From the NCBI RefSeq assembly GCF_000766865.1, contig NZ_JNFA01000023.1, positions 124,001 to 188,000 on the forward strand: a DNA stretch of 64,000 bases, written 5' to 3'. How positions within the stretch are numbered: position 1 is the stretch's first letter; the number at the start of each line of letters is the position of its first letter. The translations under genes and the position numbers were made by a program. Origin of the DNA: Listeria booriae. GTDB taxonomy: Bacteria > Bacillota > Bacilli > Lactobacillales > Listeriaceae. Shown here piece by piece: positions 9,112 to 18,901 of this stretch. The notes under the pieces were generated by a model that was not told the DNA's origin, made no database searches, and was given only the letters and a program-made list of their open reading frames with translations.

Positions 9112-10098
9112 TTATCCTTCTAACATCATAGTTTGGAATTTTGCTTTTTCTGACGGGGTAATTCCGATTCCTTTTTCGAGATACGCGTCCACAGAACCGT
9201 ATTCTTTTTGCATTTCATCGAAGGCGATTTCTAAATAGGCAGGTCGTGCTTCGGCCATCGGTCTGAAATTTTCTAAATCGATTTTTTTCTCGCTGTTGGA
9301 GAAGGCATTGACTAGCCCTTGCATTTCGCCTAGTATATTGTCGGCATATTGGTTTGTAAGCTCGTAATCCGCCAAAATCGTATTTTCAGGTATATCTAGT
9401 AATTTTAATAAAAGTGCGCCTAAAACGCCTGTACGGTCTTTTCCCGCGGTGCAATGAAATAGGAATGGCACTTCTTCTTTTTCGATGATGTCATTAAAAA
9501 TCTCGCGGAAACCATCTTTGGACTGTACAAAAACGCGGTAACTCTCGCCCATCAATGGTTCATAGACGCGATGATCATCCGGAATATCGATTTTTTGTGA
9601 TTCTGTAGATTCGTTTTTTGCAGTGCCGATTGGGATGTGCCGATTTTTGATGTGAGCTAGGGCTGGTGTCGGTTTGGCTGCGATTTCTGATGTACTGCGT
9701 AGGTCACAAATCCAACTCACGCCTAATTTTTCAAGTGTGTCTTTATCATTTTCGGTAATGTTGGTGAGCAGCGAAGATCGGTACAGCTTGCCCCACTTCA
9801 CCGTTTTTCCAGCTGTATTGACATAGCCGCCTAAGTCGCGGAAATTAAAGCATCCTTCTAGCGGAATAGTCCGTTCGCCAATAACCGTATGCGTGCCATC
9901 GGGGTGCTGAATAATGAAAAATACTGGTGTGTCATCGGTTACAAGTACAAGCTTTGTTTCCTGATCCACAACGAGTAATTGTTTTTTCGAACTAGTAGGT
10001 GTTGCCGTATTGCTTTGAAAAATAATCGTACCTGCCAAAATATCCGTCGGCGACCAAGTCAATGTTAGCTGGTTGCCATGGCGATTTGTTTGTATCAT
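9112..10098 (-). CDS. Tyrosine/lipid phosphatase, DSP-PTP family
   Basis: 328 residues from M-I-Q-T-N-R, with GGAGGG six bases upstream. The P-loop signature H-C-T-A-G-K-D-R-T-G (HCxxGxxR) is complete. An upstream N-F-R-D-L-G-G-Y segment is typical of this Firmicute Y_phosphatase3 family, whose Listeria members include LipA. The roughly 95 N-terminal residues form a separate beta-rich region. I see no signal peptide, so it is probably cytoplasmic, unlike secreted LipA. From memory it corresponds to lmo1935 of L. monocytogenes. Substrates could be phosphotyrosine, phosphoserine or phosphoinositides. Confidence 0.85.
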   Translation of the reverse strand: MIQTNRHGNQLTLTWSPTDILAGTIIFQSNTATPTSSKKQLLVVDQETKLVLVTDDTPVFFIIQHPDGTHTVIGERTIPLEGCFNFRDLGGYVNTAGKTVKWGKLYRSSLLTNITENDKDTLEKLGVSWICDLRSTSEIAAKPTPALAHIKNRHIPIGTAKNESTESQKIDIPDDHRVYEPLMGESYRVFVQSKDGFREIFNDIIEKEEVPFLFHCTAGKDRTGVLGALLLKLLDIPENTILADYELTNQYADNILGEMQGLVNAFSNSEKKIDLENFRPMAEARPAYLEIAFDEMQKEYGSVDAYLEKGIGITPSEKAKFQTMMLEG

Positions 10099-10150
10099 AT
10101 CTTTCCCTCCAAATCGTAATCTTTTCCTCTCCATCCTAGCACAAATCCAA

Positions 10151-10188
10151 CCAAAAAACCTCTTACAGCCTAAGCCATAACAGGTTCT
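10151..10188 (-). terminator. Terminator after gpsA
   Basis: On the minus strand, AACCTGTTA pairs with TAAGAGGTT (one G-G mismatch, 10157-10186) and is followed by TTTTTTGG. It separates gpsA from the phosphatase gene. Confidence 0.6.
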
Positions 10189-10192
10189 CGTT

Positions 10193-11212
10193 TTAGTATT
10201 CTTCTTTTTCGAGCTTCCGGTCGCGACCCATTAGGCGGTCAACGGCGGTTTGTGGATTTTCATCTTCGAACAAGACTTTGTAAATCGCTTCGGTGATTGG
10301 CATGTCGATTTGTAATTTTTGCGCCCATTGGTGAACGGCTTTGGCTGTGCGAACACCTTCGACAACCATTCCCATGTTCTCCAATACTTTGTCCAAGCTT
10401 TCGCCTTTACCAAGCATGTTCCCAGCGCGCCAATTTCGTGAATGGACACTCGTACAAGTGACGATTAAATCGCCAATACCTGTCAACCCGTAAAATGTTT
10501 GTGGATCAGCACCAGCCGTTACACCAAGTCGTGTAATTTCAGCCATACCACGCGTCATTAGCGCCGCCTTAGCATTGTCGCCATAACCAAGGCCGTCCGT
10601 AATACCAGCGCCAAGTGCGATAATATTTTTCAAAGCGCCACCGATTTCAGCTCCGATGACATCTTCGTTTGTATAAATACGCAAATTGTTGTTTAAAAAG
10701 GCATCTTGAACGATTTCCGCTGCTTCCAAATCTTTGCAACTCGCACAAAGCGTTGTCGGATGGTGACGAACAACTTCTTCTGCGTGACTCGGACCAGAAA
10801 GCACAACTAAAGCAGAACGTTTTTCAGGCGCTACTTCTTCTTCAATCACTTGCGTCATGCGTAAATTCGTATCAGGTTCAATACCTTTACTTACGTGTAC
10901 AAGCAGTGTAGGCTCTTTTAAAGCATCATTTAATTGACTGCAAACAATTCTCATCGCGCTCGTCGGAATCGCAATAACGACCATCTGCGCGCCTTCTAAA
11001 GCTTCCTCTAACACAAGCGTTGCCCGCATCTTCGGAGAAAGCTCCATATCAGGAAGATAATGTTGATTGGTATGCTTCGTATTCAGTTCATCCACAACCT
11101 CCGGATGATTCCCCCAAATAACAACATCATGCCCATTCTCAATCAAAACCAACGCCAAACCAGTGCCCCAACTACCCGCACCAAGCACAGCAATCTTCTG
11201 TTTCTTCGTCAT
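10193..11212 (-). CDS. gpsA: Glycerol-3-phosphate dehydrogenase [NAD(P)+]
   Basis: 339 residues. The N-terminal dinucleotide fold V-L-G-A-G-S-W-G-T begins near residue 9. The family signature [12 protein letters not shown] carries the catalytic lysine near residue 193. It reduces dihydroxyacetone phosphate to sn-glycerol 3-phosphate for phospholipid synthesis. I used the ATG at 11212 rather than the preceding TTG; AAGGGG lies upstream. In Firmicutes gpsA follows der, as here, but a palindromic element lies between them. Confidence 0.96.
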   Translation of the reverse strand: MTKKQKIAVLGAGSWGTGLALVLIENGHDVVIWGNHPEVVDELNTKHTNQHYLPDMELSPKMRATLVLEEALEGAQMVVIAIPTSAMRIVCSQLNDALKEPTLLVHVSKGIEPDTNLRMTQVIEEEVAPEKRSALVVLSGPSHAEEVVRHHPTTLCASCKDLEAAEIVQDAFLNNNLRIYTNEDVIGAEIGGALKNIIALGAGITDGLGYGDNAKAALMTRGMAEITRLGVTAGADPQTFYGLTGIGDLIVTCTSVHSRNWRAGNMLGKGESLDKVLENMGMVVEGVRTAKAVHQWAQKLQIDMPITEAIYKVLFEDENPQTAVDRLMGRDRKLEKEEY

Positions 11213-11309
11213 CAAACTCGCCCCTTTACTATTAAAAATTATGAGAGAACGTATAAATTAAGTTAAAACCTCTATCCTCAATATTTTCGCGTAAGACGTA
11301 AAATCCCGC

Positions 11310-11446
11310 TTTACACAAATCGAGCGAAAGCGTTTGTATCCTATCGGTTTGGTGGAAGCCGGAAGCGGAGCATACTTGTGTATGTGAGAACCGGAAGTCT
11401 ACCAAACCGATAGGATGCGAGCGCTTGTCGCCGATTTACTCCGCAT
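11310..11446. repeat. Palindromic intergenic element between der and gpsA
   Basis: A 16-base perfect inverted repeat, ATCCTATCGGTTTGGT (11338-11353) and ACCAAACCGATAGGAT (11401-11416), extends inward as GGTGGA/TCTACC. It is capped by a CATAC/GTATG stem. Imperfect outer arms (CAAATCG at the left, CGCCGATTT at the right) extend it to about 137 bases. The flanks reappear at 46029-46070 without the central palindrome. I found no open frame inside. It looks like a small non-autonomous or structured-RNA repeat; it may also stop transcripts from der. Confidence 0.7.
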
Positions 11447-11463
11447 ATGCACTAAAACCAATT

Positions 11464-12774
11464 TTATTTTCTTTGGCGTGGGATTAATCGAATTGGCGTA
11501 CCGTCGAATGGGAAGGCCTCGCGGATTCGGTTTTCTAAAAAGCGTTCGTAAGAGAAATGCATGAGTTCTGGCTCATTTACGAATACAACGAATGTTGGCG
11601 GTCTAACAGCCACTTGTGTCGTATAGTAAATTTTCAAGCGTTTGCCTTTGTCCATTGGAGATGGGTTCATCGCCACGGCATCCATAATAACGTCATTTAG
11701 CAAGCTCGATTGTACGCGCAAGGAATGGTTATTACTAATATCGTTAATCATTGGGAAAAGATTCGTCAAGCGCTGTTTCGTCAATGCCGATACGAAAACA
11801 ATCGGTGCGTATGTCAAGAACAAGAACTGTTCGCGAATATCTTGAATAAAGGCGTTCATTGTTTTCTCGTCTTTTTCAATCGCATCCCATTTATTTACAA
11901 CGACTAAAATTCCGCGTCCTGCTTCGTGCGCATAACCAGCAATTCGTTTATCTTGCTCGCGAATTCCTTCTTCGGCATTTAGCACGACTAAAACAACGTC
12001 GCTTCGTTCAATCGCTCGCATGGCCCGTAATACGCTGTACTTCTCAGTGGATTCGTAGACTTTACCACGTTTACGCATACCCGCCGTATCAATCATGACG
12101 TATTCTTGCCCTTCATATTCATAATGCGTATCAATCGCATCCCGCGTCGTTCCAGCAACATCAGAAACAATCACGCGGTTTTCGCCTAGTAAAGCGTTCA
12201 AGATAGAAGATTTCCCAACATTCGGGCGACCGATAAGTGAGAATTTAATCACGTTATCATCGTACTCTTCCTCATCCAATTCAGGGAATTTCTTGAAAAC
12301 TTCATCCAACAAATCACCAAGCCCCAAACCATGGGAACCTGAAATTGGGAAAGGTTCGCCGAATCCTAGAGAATAGAAATCATAAATTTGGTCACGCATT
12401 TCTGGATTATCGACCTTATTTACCGCCAAAACAACGGGTTTATTCGAACGATATAGAATTTTGGCTACTTGATCATCGGCATCTGTTACGCCTTCACGAC
12501 CGTTTGTAATAAAAATAATCACGTCTGCTTCATCAATCGCAATCTCCGCCTGCGCCTTAATTTGCGCTAAAAATGGCTCGTCTCCTAAATCGATTCCGCC
12601 TGTATCAATAATATTAAAATCACGTCCAAGCCAATCTGCCGAATTATAAATCCGGTCCCGTGTAACTCCCGGAATATCTTCCACAATCGACACACGTTCG
12701 CCGACGATGCGGTTGAAAATAGTGGATTTGCCGACGTTCGGACGACCGACAATCGCTACTACTGGTTTAACCAT
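11464..12774 (-). CDS. der: Ribosome-assembly GTPase Der (EngA)
   Basis: 436 residues with two tandem GTPase domains and a C-terminal KH-like domain, unique to Der. The first has G-R-P-N-V-G-K-S-T at 10-18, D-T-G-G at 57-60 and N-K-V-D at 119-122. The second has G-R-P-N-V-G-K-S-S at 182-190, D-T-A-G-M at 229-233 and N-K-W-D near 293. It is required for 50S ribosome maturation. It lies downstream of rpsA and upstream of gpsA, as in Bacillus. Confidence 0.97.
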   Translation of the reverse strand: MVKPVVAIVGRPNVGKSTIFNRIVGERVSIVEDIPGVTRDRIYNSADWLGRDFNIIDTGGIDLGDEPFLAQIKAQAEIAIDEADVIIFITNGREGVTDADDQVAKILYRSNKPVVLAVNKVDNPEMRDQIYDFYSLGFGEPFPISGSHGLGLGDLLDEVFKKFPELDEEEYDDNVIKFSLIGRPNVGKSSILNALLGENRVIVSDVAGTTRDAIDTHYEYEGQEYVMIDTAGMRKRGKVYESTEKYSVLRAMRAIERSDVVLVVLNAEEGIREQDKRIAGYAHEAGRGILVVVNKWDAIEKDEKTMNAFIQDIREQFLFLTYAPIVFVSALTKQRLTNLFPMINDISNNHSLRVQSSLLNDVIMDAVAMNPSPMDKGKRLKIYYTTQVAVRPPTFVVFVNEPELMHFSYERFLENRIREAFPFDGTPIRLIPRQRK

Positions 12775-12863
12775 TATTTCACCTTCTTTTTCTTTAAATT
12801 ACTTTTTCAAACTTTCTTTAGTTTAACAGTAAATACGCCTAGTATCAACTTAAAGTTGCAAAC

Positions 12864-12922
12864 AAAAAGCGAGAAATCAGTAGATGCGCAAACGATTATG
12901 CGTAACACCGACTCCTCGCTTC
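12864..12922 (-). terminator. Terminator after rpsA
   Basis: On the minus strand, GAAGCGAGgAGTCgGT pairs with ACtGAtttCTCGCTT across a loop that contains a smaller ACGCA/TGCGC-type hairpin. It is followed by TTTTTG. The nested structure is larger than usual for a terminator. Confidence 0.6.
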
Positions 12923-12937
12923 ATTATAAAATCGAAC

Positions 12938-14083
12938 TTATTTATTATCTGTGTCTAGATTTTTTAGTTTATCACCAATCAAGTCACCTAGTTGGAAACC
13001 AGTGCTTTCTTCTGGCAATTCGTAGTCAGCTACTTCTACAGGAGCCTCTGTCAATTCTTTAATGCTTAGTGACAAACGTTTGTCTGTTTCGTTAACATCA
13101 AGAACTTTGACTTCTACTTCTTGGCCTTCTTTTAGCACTTCTTGTGGTGTACCGATATGTTGATGCGAGATTTGTGAAATATGCACCAAACCTTCCACAC
13201 CTGGGAAAATTTCAACGAATGCACCGAATGTTACTAAACGGGCTACTTTCCCTTTCAATACTGCGCCAACTGGAGCTTTTTCAGCGATATCATCCCATGG
13301 TCCTGGTTGTGTTTCTTTAATAGATAAAGAAATACGCTCATTCGCTGGGTCCACACCGATAACTTTTACTTTCACAGATTGACCTTCTTCTAATACATCA
13401 GAAGGTGCTGCGATGTGTTGGTACGAGATTTGTGAAATGTGAACAAGACCGTCGATACCGTCCATATCTACAAAAGCACCGAAGCTAGTTAGGCGTTGTA
13501 CCGTGCCTTCTACAACGTCGCCTTCTTTAATTTCACTCAAACGAGCTTGTTTCTTACCAGCTTTTTCAGCTTCTACAACAGCGCGGTGAGATAAGATAAC
13601 GCGGTTGTTCTCTGGCTCGAATTCTACTACTTTGAAAGTCAACGTTTGATCTTTATAAGACGCAAAATCTTCTACAAAATGGTCTTCAACAAGCGATGCT
13701 GGCACGAATGCACGAACGCCTAAATCAACCACTAAGCCGCCTTTTACAACGTCATTTACTACTGCTTCGAATACTTCACCAGATTCGAATTTCGCTTTAA
13801 TATCATCTACAGAGCGAAGTGCATCTACTTTGCGTTTAGATAATACTAATACATCGTCTTCTACTTTCAAAACGATTAAATCCAACGTATCGCCAACACT
13901 AGCGACATCTGAGGCTTGTTCAATATGAACATTAGATAATTCACTGATTGGGACAACACCATCTAATTTGGAATCAGGTATGCCAACATACACCTGTTTA
14001 TCCTCTACACTAGTAACAGTACCAGTGACTTTGTCGCCTTCTTCAAAATTTCTAACTTCTACATCATTTAATTCTTCAGACAT
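12938..14083 (-). CDS. rpsA: S1-domain RNA-binding protein (RpsA/YpfD-like)
   Basis: 381 residues from M-S-E-E-L-N, with GAGGAGGG upstream; the frame continues to 14128 without a better start. It has four S1 domains, at about residues 15-85, 100-170, 188-258 and 273-343. Each of the last two ends in the V-H-I-S-Q-I-S/H-Q-H-I pattern. Gram-negative S1 has six domains; this four-domain form is the Firmicute version and is not a canonical ribosomal protein in Bacillus. The 274-base gap upstream to cmk holds a perfect TTGACA (14268-14273, minus) with no matching -10. Confidence 0.92.
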   Translation of the reverse strand: MSEELNDVEVRNFEEGDKVTGTVTSVEDKQVYVGIPDSKLDGVVPISELSNVHIEQASDVASVGDTLDLIVLKVEDDVLVLSKRKVDALRSVDDIKAKFESGEVFEAVVNDVVKGGLVVDLGVRAFVPASLVEDHFVEDFASYKDQTLTFKVVEFEPENNRVILSHRAVVEAEKAGKKQARLSEIKEGDVVEGTVQRLTSFGAFVDMDGIDGLVHISQISYQHIAAPSDVLEEGQSVKVKVIGVDPANERISLSIKETQPGPWDDIAEKAPVGAVLKGKVARLVTFGAFVEIFPGVEGLVHISQISHQHIGTPQEVLKEGQEVEVKVLDVNETDKRLSLSIKELTEAPVEVADYELPEESTGFQLGDLIGDKLKNLDTDNK

Positions 14084-14357
14084 GTATAGCCCTCCTCTAA
14101 AACATTTATCGTAATTAGGACTTCCCAAAGATTGACTGTTCCAAGTATAATTAAGCGCGTAAATGCGACAAATAAGCAGGAATATGACTTCAATCTAAAA
14201 CGGTACTAGAAAATCCTATTGACGAGATAAATTCTCTCTCTACTAACTTCCTACAAAAGCACGAATTTGTCAAGTTTTTTCGGTTGTTTTTCGCGACTTT
14301 TCCTCATCTATGTGAAAAATAATTCGTAAGCCTAGACTTTTTCATTTTTTGTATAGA

Positions 14358-15032
14358 CTACTGGTTGATTTTTGCTTCGGCTAATTTATGAATAGATGTA
14401 GCTACTTCGGCTATTGTCATCGATGTTGTGTCCAGTTCGATGGCATCTTCTGCTTTTTGTAGCGGGGAGTGCTCTCTTGTGTAATCGAGATGATCGCGCT
14501 CTTCAATTTCTTTCTTTAACTGCTCTAAATCGCTTGGGAAACCTTTTGCCACGTTTTCTTTGTAGCGACGTTCTGCACGTTCATCCACACTTGCTAGTAA
14601 AAAGATTTTCAGTTCCGCATTTGGCAAAACAGCAGTACCGATATCGCGACCGTCCATGACAATCCCGCCTTCTGTTGCAAAAACTTGTTGTCGTTTCTGT
14701 AGTTCTTCACGAACAACCGGATGTGCCGCAACTTCGGAAACATTCGCTGTGACTTCTAGAGAACGAATAATCTCCGTCACATTTTCTTCTCCGATAAACA
14801 CTTGTTGTACTTCGCCTGGCTCAAAACGAATTTGCGTATTAGCAAGCATGTCGCCGAGCGCTTTTTCATCGTCTAATGGTATTTTTTGATCTAATGCAGC
14901 GTACGTTACGGCGCGGTACATCGCTCCTGTGTCAATGTAAATATAGTGTAGCTCTTTTGCGACAATTTTGGCTACCGTACTTTTTCCTGCTGCGGCAGGT
15001 CCATCAATTGCGATACAAATCTTTTTGCTCAT
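14358..15032 (-). CDS. cmk: Cytidylate kinase
   Basis: 224 residues from M-S-K-K-I-C-I. The P-loop G-P-A-A-A-G-K-S-T spans 11-19, and D-G-R-D-I-G-T and the lid arginines (R-A-E-R-R-Y-K-E) follow. It phosphorylates CMP and dCMP. I preferred this start because AAGGAG lies 12 bases upstream, overlapping the asparaginase stop region; the in-frame ATG at 15053 has no ribosome site. The order cmk-rpsA-der-gpsA is the normal Firmicute arrangement. Confidence 0.95.
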   Translation of the reverse strand: MSKKICIAIDGPAAAGKSTVAKIVAKELHYIYIDTGAMYRAVTYAALDQKIPLDDEKALGDMLANTQIRFEPGEVQQVFIGEENVTEIIRSLEVTANVSEVAAHPVVREELQKRQQVFATEGGIVMDGRDIGTAVLPNAELKIFLLASVDERAERRYKENVAKGFPSDLEQLKKEIEERDHLDYTREHSPLQKAEDAIELDTTSMTIAEVATSIHKLAEAKINQ

Positions 15033-15053
15033 GTCTTTATTCGACTCCTTCAT

Positions 15054-16016
15054 TTATCTGAAATTGGTTTGGCAAATTTCTTCTCCAGCAGCAAGTAAAA
15101 CGGCCAATTTCATGCGTGCTTTTTTGCTGTCGTAATCTTTTCCTAAAATAACGCCCCGCTTATAAAGATCGTACGTGCTACCTTCATAATCATACGTTGT
15201 GTACACATTGCCTTCTTCGGCACTCGTTGAAATCACAATTGGAATGCCGTCCGCTAACGCTCGTTCAATCGCTGGCATCATTTTCGGCGCTACTTGACCA
15301 CGGCCAACACCTTCTAACACAATACCATCTGCACCAGCTTCTCGCGCCGCGTCAATGAACAGCCCGTCTGCTTCCAAATAACATTTCACAATATATATTT
15401 TCGGCATCTCCTGCTTAATTTCGTACGATTCATGCTCCACCGGTTTTTGATATAGAAAAACTTGGTCGTTATCGATAATGCCTAGGTAGCCAAATCCGAA
15501 GGCGCTAAATCCTTGAATGTTCGACGCGTGAACCTTCTTCACATAACGCGCCGCAAAAATCCGTTCATTAAAAACAACAACCGTCCCAGCATCGCGCAAT
15601 TCCTTCACACTCGCCGTATAAATCGCATGACGAATATTAATATACGCATCCGACCCAGCTTCCCCTGGCGCCCGTTGCGACCCCGTCACAACGACCGGTC
15701 TAGCATCCCCAATCGCCAAATCCAAGAAATACGCCGTCTCCTCAAGCGAATCCGTCCCGTGCGTCACAACAATCCCGTCGTATGTATCATCTTCAAAAAT
15801 CCGCAACACCAAATCCCGAAGCGACACTAAATCCGCAAATGTAATATGCATCGATGGCAACTGGAATGTCGAAAAAATATCAATTTGAATCTCCGCTGGC
15901 AACTCACATAATGCCGCCAACTCTTGTCCTGAAAGCTCCCCCGAAGCAAGCCGTCCAGACTCTGTTTTCGTACTAGCAATCGTCCCACCAGTCGTAATTA
16001 AAGCTACTTTCGCCAA
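15054..16016 (-). CDS. ansB: L-asparaginase
   Basis: 320 residues. The two catalytic threonine motifs are present: I-T-T-G-G-T-I-A-S at 7-15 with nucleophile Thr12, and T-H-G-T-D-S at 85-90 with Thr88/Asp89. There is no signal peptide, so it is probably a cytoplasmic enzyme hydrolysing asparagine to aspartate and ammonia. The stop codon is 21 bases upstream of the cmk start. The gene begins only about 18 bases after a hairpin that looks like a terminator for the LysM gene, so its promoter is not obvious. Confidence 0.92.
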   Translation of the reverse strand: MAKVALITTGGTIASTKTESGRLASGELSGQELAALCELPAEIQIDIFSTFQLPSMHITFADLVSLRDLVLRIFEDDTYDGIVVTHGTDSLEETAYFLDLAIGDARPVVVTGSQRAPGEAGSDAYINIRHAIYTASVKELRDAGTVVVFNERIFAARYVKKVHASNIQGFSAFGFGYLGIIDNDQVFLYQKPVEHESYEIKQEMPKIYIVKCYLEADGLFIDAAREAGADGIVLEGVGRGQVAPKMMPAIERALADGIPIVISTSAEEGNVYTTYDYEGSTYDLYKRGVILGKDYDSKKARMKLAVLLAAGEEICQTNFR

Positions 16017-16033
16017 AAAAACACCTTCTCCTC

Positions 16034-16076
16034 AGAAAAAAATCGAGAAAAACGATACACTGTTTGTTCTCGATTC
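16034..16076 (-). terminator. Terminator or attenuator between the LysM gene and asparaginase
   Basis: On the minus strand, AATCGAGAA and TTCTCGATT form a stem (16041-16075) with a run of T after it. The asparaginase ribosome site follows almost immediately, so either termination is partial or ansB relies on read-through. Confidence 0.7.
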
Positions 16077-16095
16077 TTCCATTATTTTCAAACTA

Positions 16096-16905
16096 TCATT
16101 GTGGTATTTTCAGTACAGTGCCTACTGGTACATTATCCGAAGATAAACCATTGGCTTGTTTTATTTTTGCCACGTTTGCCGCTACATTTGTGCCACCATA
16201 TGCTTTGCGTGCAATGCTGTATAGCGTATCACCTTTTGCTACCGTATGCGAAGATGAAGATGCTGCTGCTTGTTGTTCTTGTTTTTTCTTCGCTTCGGCG
16301 GCTGCCGCTGCTTGTTGCTGTTCTTTCTCAGCTGCTGCGGCTTGTTGTTTCCGCGTTTCTTCGGCTTTTGCTGCCGCTATGCGATCTTGTTCTGCTTTCT
16401 CAGCAGCTGCTTTTTGATCAGCTTCCTCTTTTGCTTTAGCGTCTGCTTGTTGTTTTTCAGCCGCCGCTTTTTGGTCAGCTTCTTCTTTTGCCTTCGCGTC
16501 TGCTTCTGCCTTCGCTTTAGCATCGGCTTCTTCTTTTGCCTTTGCTTCGGCTGCTGCTTTTTCTTTTGCTTCTTTTACTTTCGCTTCATTACTTGAAATA
16601 TTGACTTCTTTTTCTTTCTTCGTTTCGGTTTGTGCTGTATTGGTCGTTACTGTGTCATCGCTATTCGGTCCGAAATTCAGCACAAATAAGTATACCGCTA
16701 AACAAACAATCGGGATAAGTAAGAAGAAAATGATTAGTAAGTTCAATATTGGATAACGAAATATCGCTTTCTTCGATTTATTAGCGCGTCTGCTTTGGGA
16801 GCGTGATGGGATTGAGTCTATATAGTCATCATCGTAATCGTCACCTAAATGTTTAAATTCTTGATCTTCTCCATTACCAAAGTTATCGTCGTCTTTCTTC
16901 ACCAT
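16096..16905 (-). CDS. Membrane-anchored LysM protein with an Ala/Lys/Glu-rich stalk (YpbE-like)
   Basis: 269 residues starting M-V-K-K-D-D-D, with GGAGGAGGGG upstream. An acidic cytoplasmic N-terminus of about 50 residues is followed by one membrane segment (about 52-78). A long repetitive Ala/Lys/Glu/Asp stretch (about 110-215) probably forms an extended coiled coil outside the cell. A C-terminal LysM domain (about 222-268, V-A-K-G-D-T-L-Y-S-I-A) should bind peptidoglycan. The start lies 23 bases inside the end of the CPBP gene. The arrangement matches Bacillus ypbD-ypbE. A bridge between membrane and wall is my inference; no enzyme domain is visible. Confidence 0.88.
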   Translation of the reverse strand: MVKKDDDNFGNGEDQEFKHLGDDYDDDYIDSIPSRSQSRRANKSKKAIFRYPILNLLIIFFLLIPIVCLAVYLFVLNFGPNSDDTVTTNTAQTETKKEKEVNISSNEAKVKEAKEKAAAEAKAKEEADAKAKAEADAKAKEEADQKAAAEKQQADAKAKEEADQKAAAEKAEQDRIAAAKAEETRKQQAAAAEKEQQQAAAAAEAKKKQEQQAAASSSSHTVAKGDTLYSIARKAYGGTNVAANVAKIKQANGLSSDNVPVGTVLKIPQ

Positions 16906-17491
16906 GCGCGACCCCTCCTCCATTCTGATATCTCATTCTCATATCCAGTGCACCAATAAAATTGAACAAGATATGAAACATAATCACCGAAATTAAATTC
17001 TGATTACTAAATTGAAATAGTCCTGCAATAATTATACTAGTTATTGTAACATTGAACAACAGATATACTTTATTTAAATAGCGAAAATGCACCAGAACAA
17101 ACAAAATCACACTCGCCCAAAAACCAAAGTAAAATTGGATAACACCACGAAAAATCAATTCTTCCGTAAAACCAATCAGCACACAAAGTAACAAAATATC
17201 CAGTGGCTTCCGGTCTTTAAAAATCAGCTTATTCAGGCCCCCATCATCTGTAAAACGTTCAGGCAACACACGATCAAGCGCAATATTTATCGCCGCCCAA
17301 ACAAGTGCAAGCCCCACCGCCCAACAAATCGGCTGCCAAGCAAAGCTCAATTCTTTCATCCATTGCAAAATACCAGTACTGATAAAAATAATACCAATTC
17401 CGAGTAAAATTAACAAGCCATTTTGGATGAAAAATACGCGTGTTATTTCTTTTTTCGTCATTTTCCGCATGACATCCACTTGGTTCGCCAT
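16883..17491 (-). CDS. CPBP-family intramembrane glutamic endopeptidase (YpbD-like)
   Basis: 202 residues, mostly hydrophobic with about five or six membrane segments. CPBP (Abi) motifs are visible: E-E-L-I-F-R (EExxxR), then V-H-F-R-Y-L (FxxxH-type) and H-I-L-F-N-F. This is the Rce1-like membrane protease fold, though most bacterial members have no known substrate. It overlaps the LysM protein gene and lies 9 bases after recQ, as ypbD does in Bacillus. Either start (M1 or M8) is possible. Confidence 0.85.
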   Translation of the reverse strand: MANQVDVMRKMTKKEITRVFFIQNGLLILLGIGIIFISTGILQWMKELSFAWQPICWAVGLALVWAAINIALDRVLPERFTDDGGLNKLIFKDRKPLDILLLCVLIGFTEELIFRGVIQFYFGFWASVILFVLVHFRYLNKVYLLFNVTITSIIIAGLFQFSNQNLISVIMFHILFNFIGALDMRMRYQNGGGVAHGEERRR

Positions 17492-17500
17492 AACTTCCTC

Positions 17501-18901
17501 CTATTCAAGCAAATATGCTAAATAATTTTGCCATGCCTGCTCGGTTTCGATTGGCTCGTTCTCACCATAAAAATCAGCCAGCGTCACACCGCAAATATCA
17601 CAGCAGTTCACTGGTTTCGACATAGCGTCTGCCTCTTCGAAATAATCGCGAATAAACTGACGGCGACACGTGACTCCTTTTAGAAAGTTTAAGAAAGTAA
17701 ATAGGTTTTCTTTTTTCCAGCGCTTACGAAATTGAATTTTTTCTTTGATTTGGTTTGGCGTGAAGCCCATTTCGCGGTAAAATTCTAGAAATCGCCGTTC
17801 CGTCACTGGCAATTGTTCCGTCAACGCTGGACTCAGGTGCACAAGCTCTTCTTCTGGCAAATCACGATCTTGCAATTGCAGCTGAATCGCCTCATCCCCA
17901 TCAGCATACAGTAAAATCGCCACACTCGGCTCCCCATCGCGACCAGCTCGACCAATTTCCTGCAAGTACGCTTCTAAATCACCAGGCATATGGAAATGAA
18001 TCACGAATCGAATATCGCCTTTATCGATGCCCATTCCAAACGCACTCGTCGCACAAATCAAATGCAACTGATTCTGGATAAACTGCTGCTGAATCGTCAT
18101 CCGGTCCTCACCGCTCATATCCCCATGGTAAAACGCCGTTGCCAAACCGTGCATCTCCGCGATTTCATACGCATACCGCTCCGCTAATTTCTTACTAGAA
18201 AAATAAATAATACCCGGACCTTTGAGTGAGCCAACCAACTGGAGCAACTGCGCCTGTTTCGCGTTCCTCGTCTCCACTTGCTGTACCATCATCGCAATAT
18301 TAGGGCGGTCCACCGAATGAATCACATCCACACAATCGGTTAACTGCAACTGCGTTTTAATATCCGCTCGTACTCTCCGCGTTGCCGTTGCCGTTAAAAC
18401 AAGCGTGACAGGATTCCCCAACTGCGCACGAACAGTCCCAAGTTCCAAATAATCCGGCCTAAAATCATGGCCCCACTGCGAAATACAATGCGCCTCATCC
18501 ACAACAAAAAGGCCAATCGACAACTGTGAGATCGCCGCCCGAACCCGCGGATTCCCAAGCATTTCCGGCGACACAAAAATAAATTTATAACTAGCAAGCG
18601 TCCCCATCGCCAACCGTTTTTCCTCACCAGTTAAAAAACTATTCAGCGCAATGACCCGTTTCTCGCCATTCGCCCGCATCCGCTCCACTTGGTCTTGCAT
18701 CAACGAAAGCAGCGGCGAAACAATCAAAACCGCACCATCCATCAAATATCCAGGCAACTGATAACATACCGTTTTTCCAGTCCCCGTCGGCAACATCGCA
18801 AAACAATCCTGTCCTGCCAAAACTTGCTCAATGACTTCTTTTTGCCCCGCTCGAAATTCGCGAAATCCTAAAAACTGCTCTAACTGTTCCTCTAATTGCA
18901 T
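17501..18901 (-). CDS. recQ: RecQ-type ATP-dependent DNA helicase, short RecS form
   Basis: 466 residues, shorter than full RecQ (about 600). Walker A L-P-T-G-T-G-K-T spans 37-44, the DEAH box with C-I-S-Q-W-G-H-D-F-R-P spans 135-149, and I-G-R-A-G-R-D-G is motif VI. A zinc-type cysteine cluster (C-R-R-Q and C-C-D-I-C-G) lies near the C-terminus. No HRDC domain follows, as in Bacillus RecS. It overlaps the ypbB-like gene by ten bases, and the two are probably translated together. The role is recombination and replication-fork repair. Confidence 0.92.
   Translation of the reverse strand: MQLEEQLEQFLGFREFRAGQKEVIEQVLAGQDCFAMLPTGTGKTVCYQLPGYLMDGAVLIVSPLLSLMQDQVERMRANGEKRVIALNSFLTGEEKRLAMGTLASYKFIFVSPEMLGNPRVRAAISQLSIGLFVVDEAHCISQWGHDFRPDYLELGTVRAQLGNPVTLVLTATATRRVRADIKTQLQLTDCVDVIHSVDRPNIAMMVQQVETRNAKQAQLLQLVGSLKGPGIIYFSSKKLAERYAYEIAEMHGLATAFYHGDMSGEDRMTIQQQFIQNQLHLICATSAFGMGIDKGDIRFVIHFHMPGDLEAYLQEIGRAGRDGEPSVAILLYADGDEAIQLQLQDRDLPEEELVHLSPALTEQLPVTERRFLEFYREMGFTPNQIKEKIQFRKRWKKENLFTFLNFLKGVTCRRQFIRDYFEEADAMSKPVNCCDICGVTLADFYGENEPIETEQAWQNYLAYLLE

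Noticed and set aside
14129-14200. Plus-strand promoter TTGACT...TATAAT between rpsA and cmk
   Set aside because: The two hexamers are only about eight bases apart and no plus-strand gene follows.
16101-16596. Long open frames on the plus strand opposite the LysM gene
   Set aside because: They are mirror images of the repetitive Ala/Lys/Glu codons of the real gene and have cysteine/leucine-rich nonsense composition.
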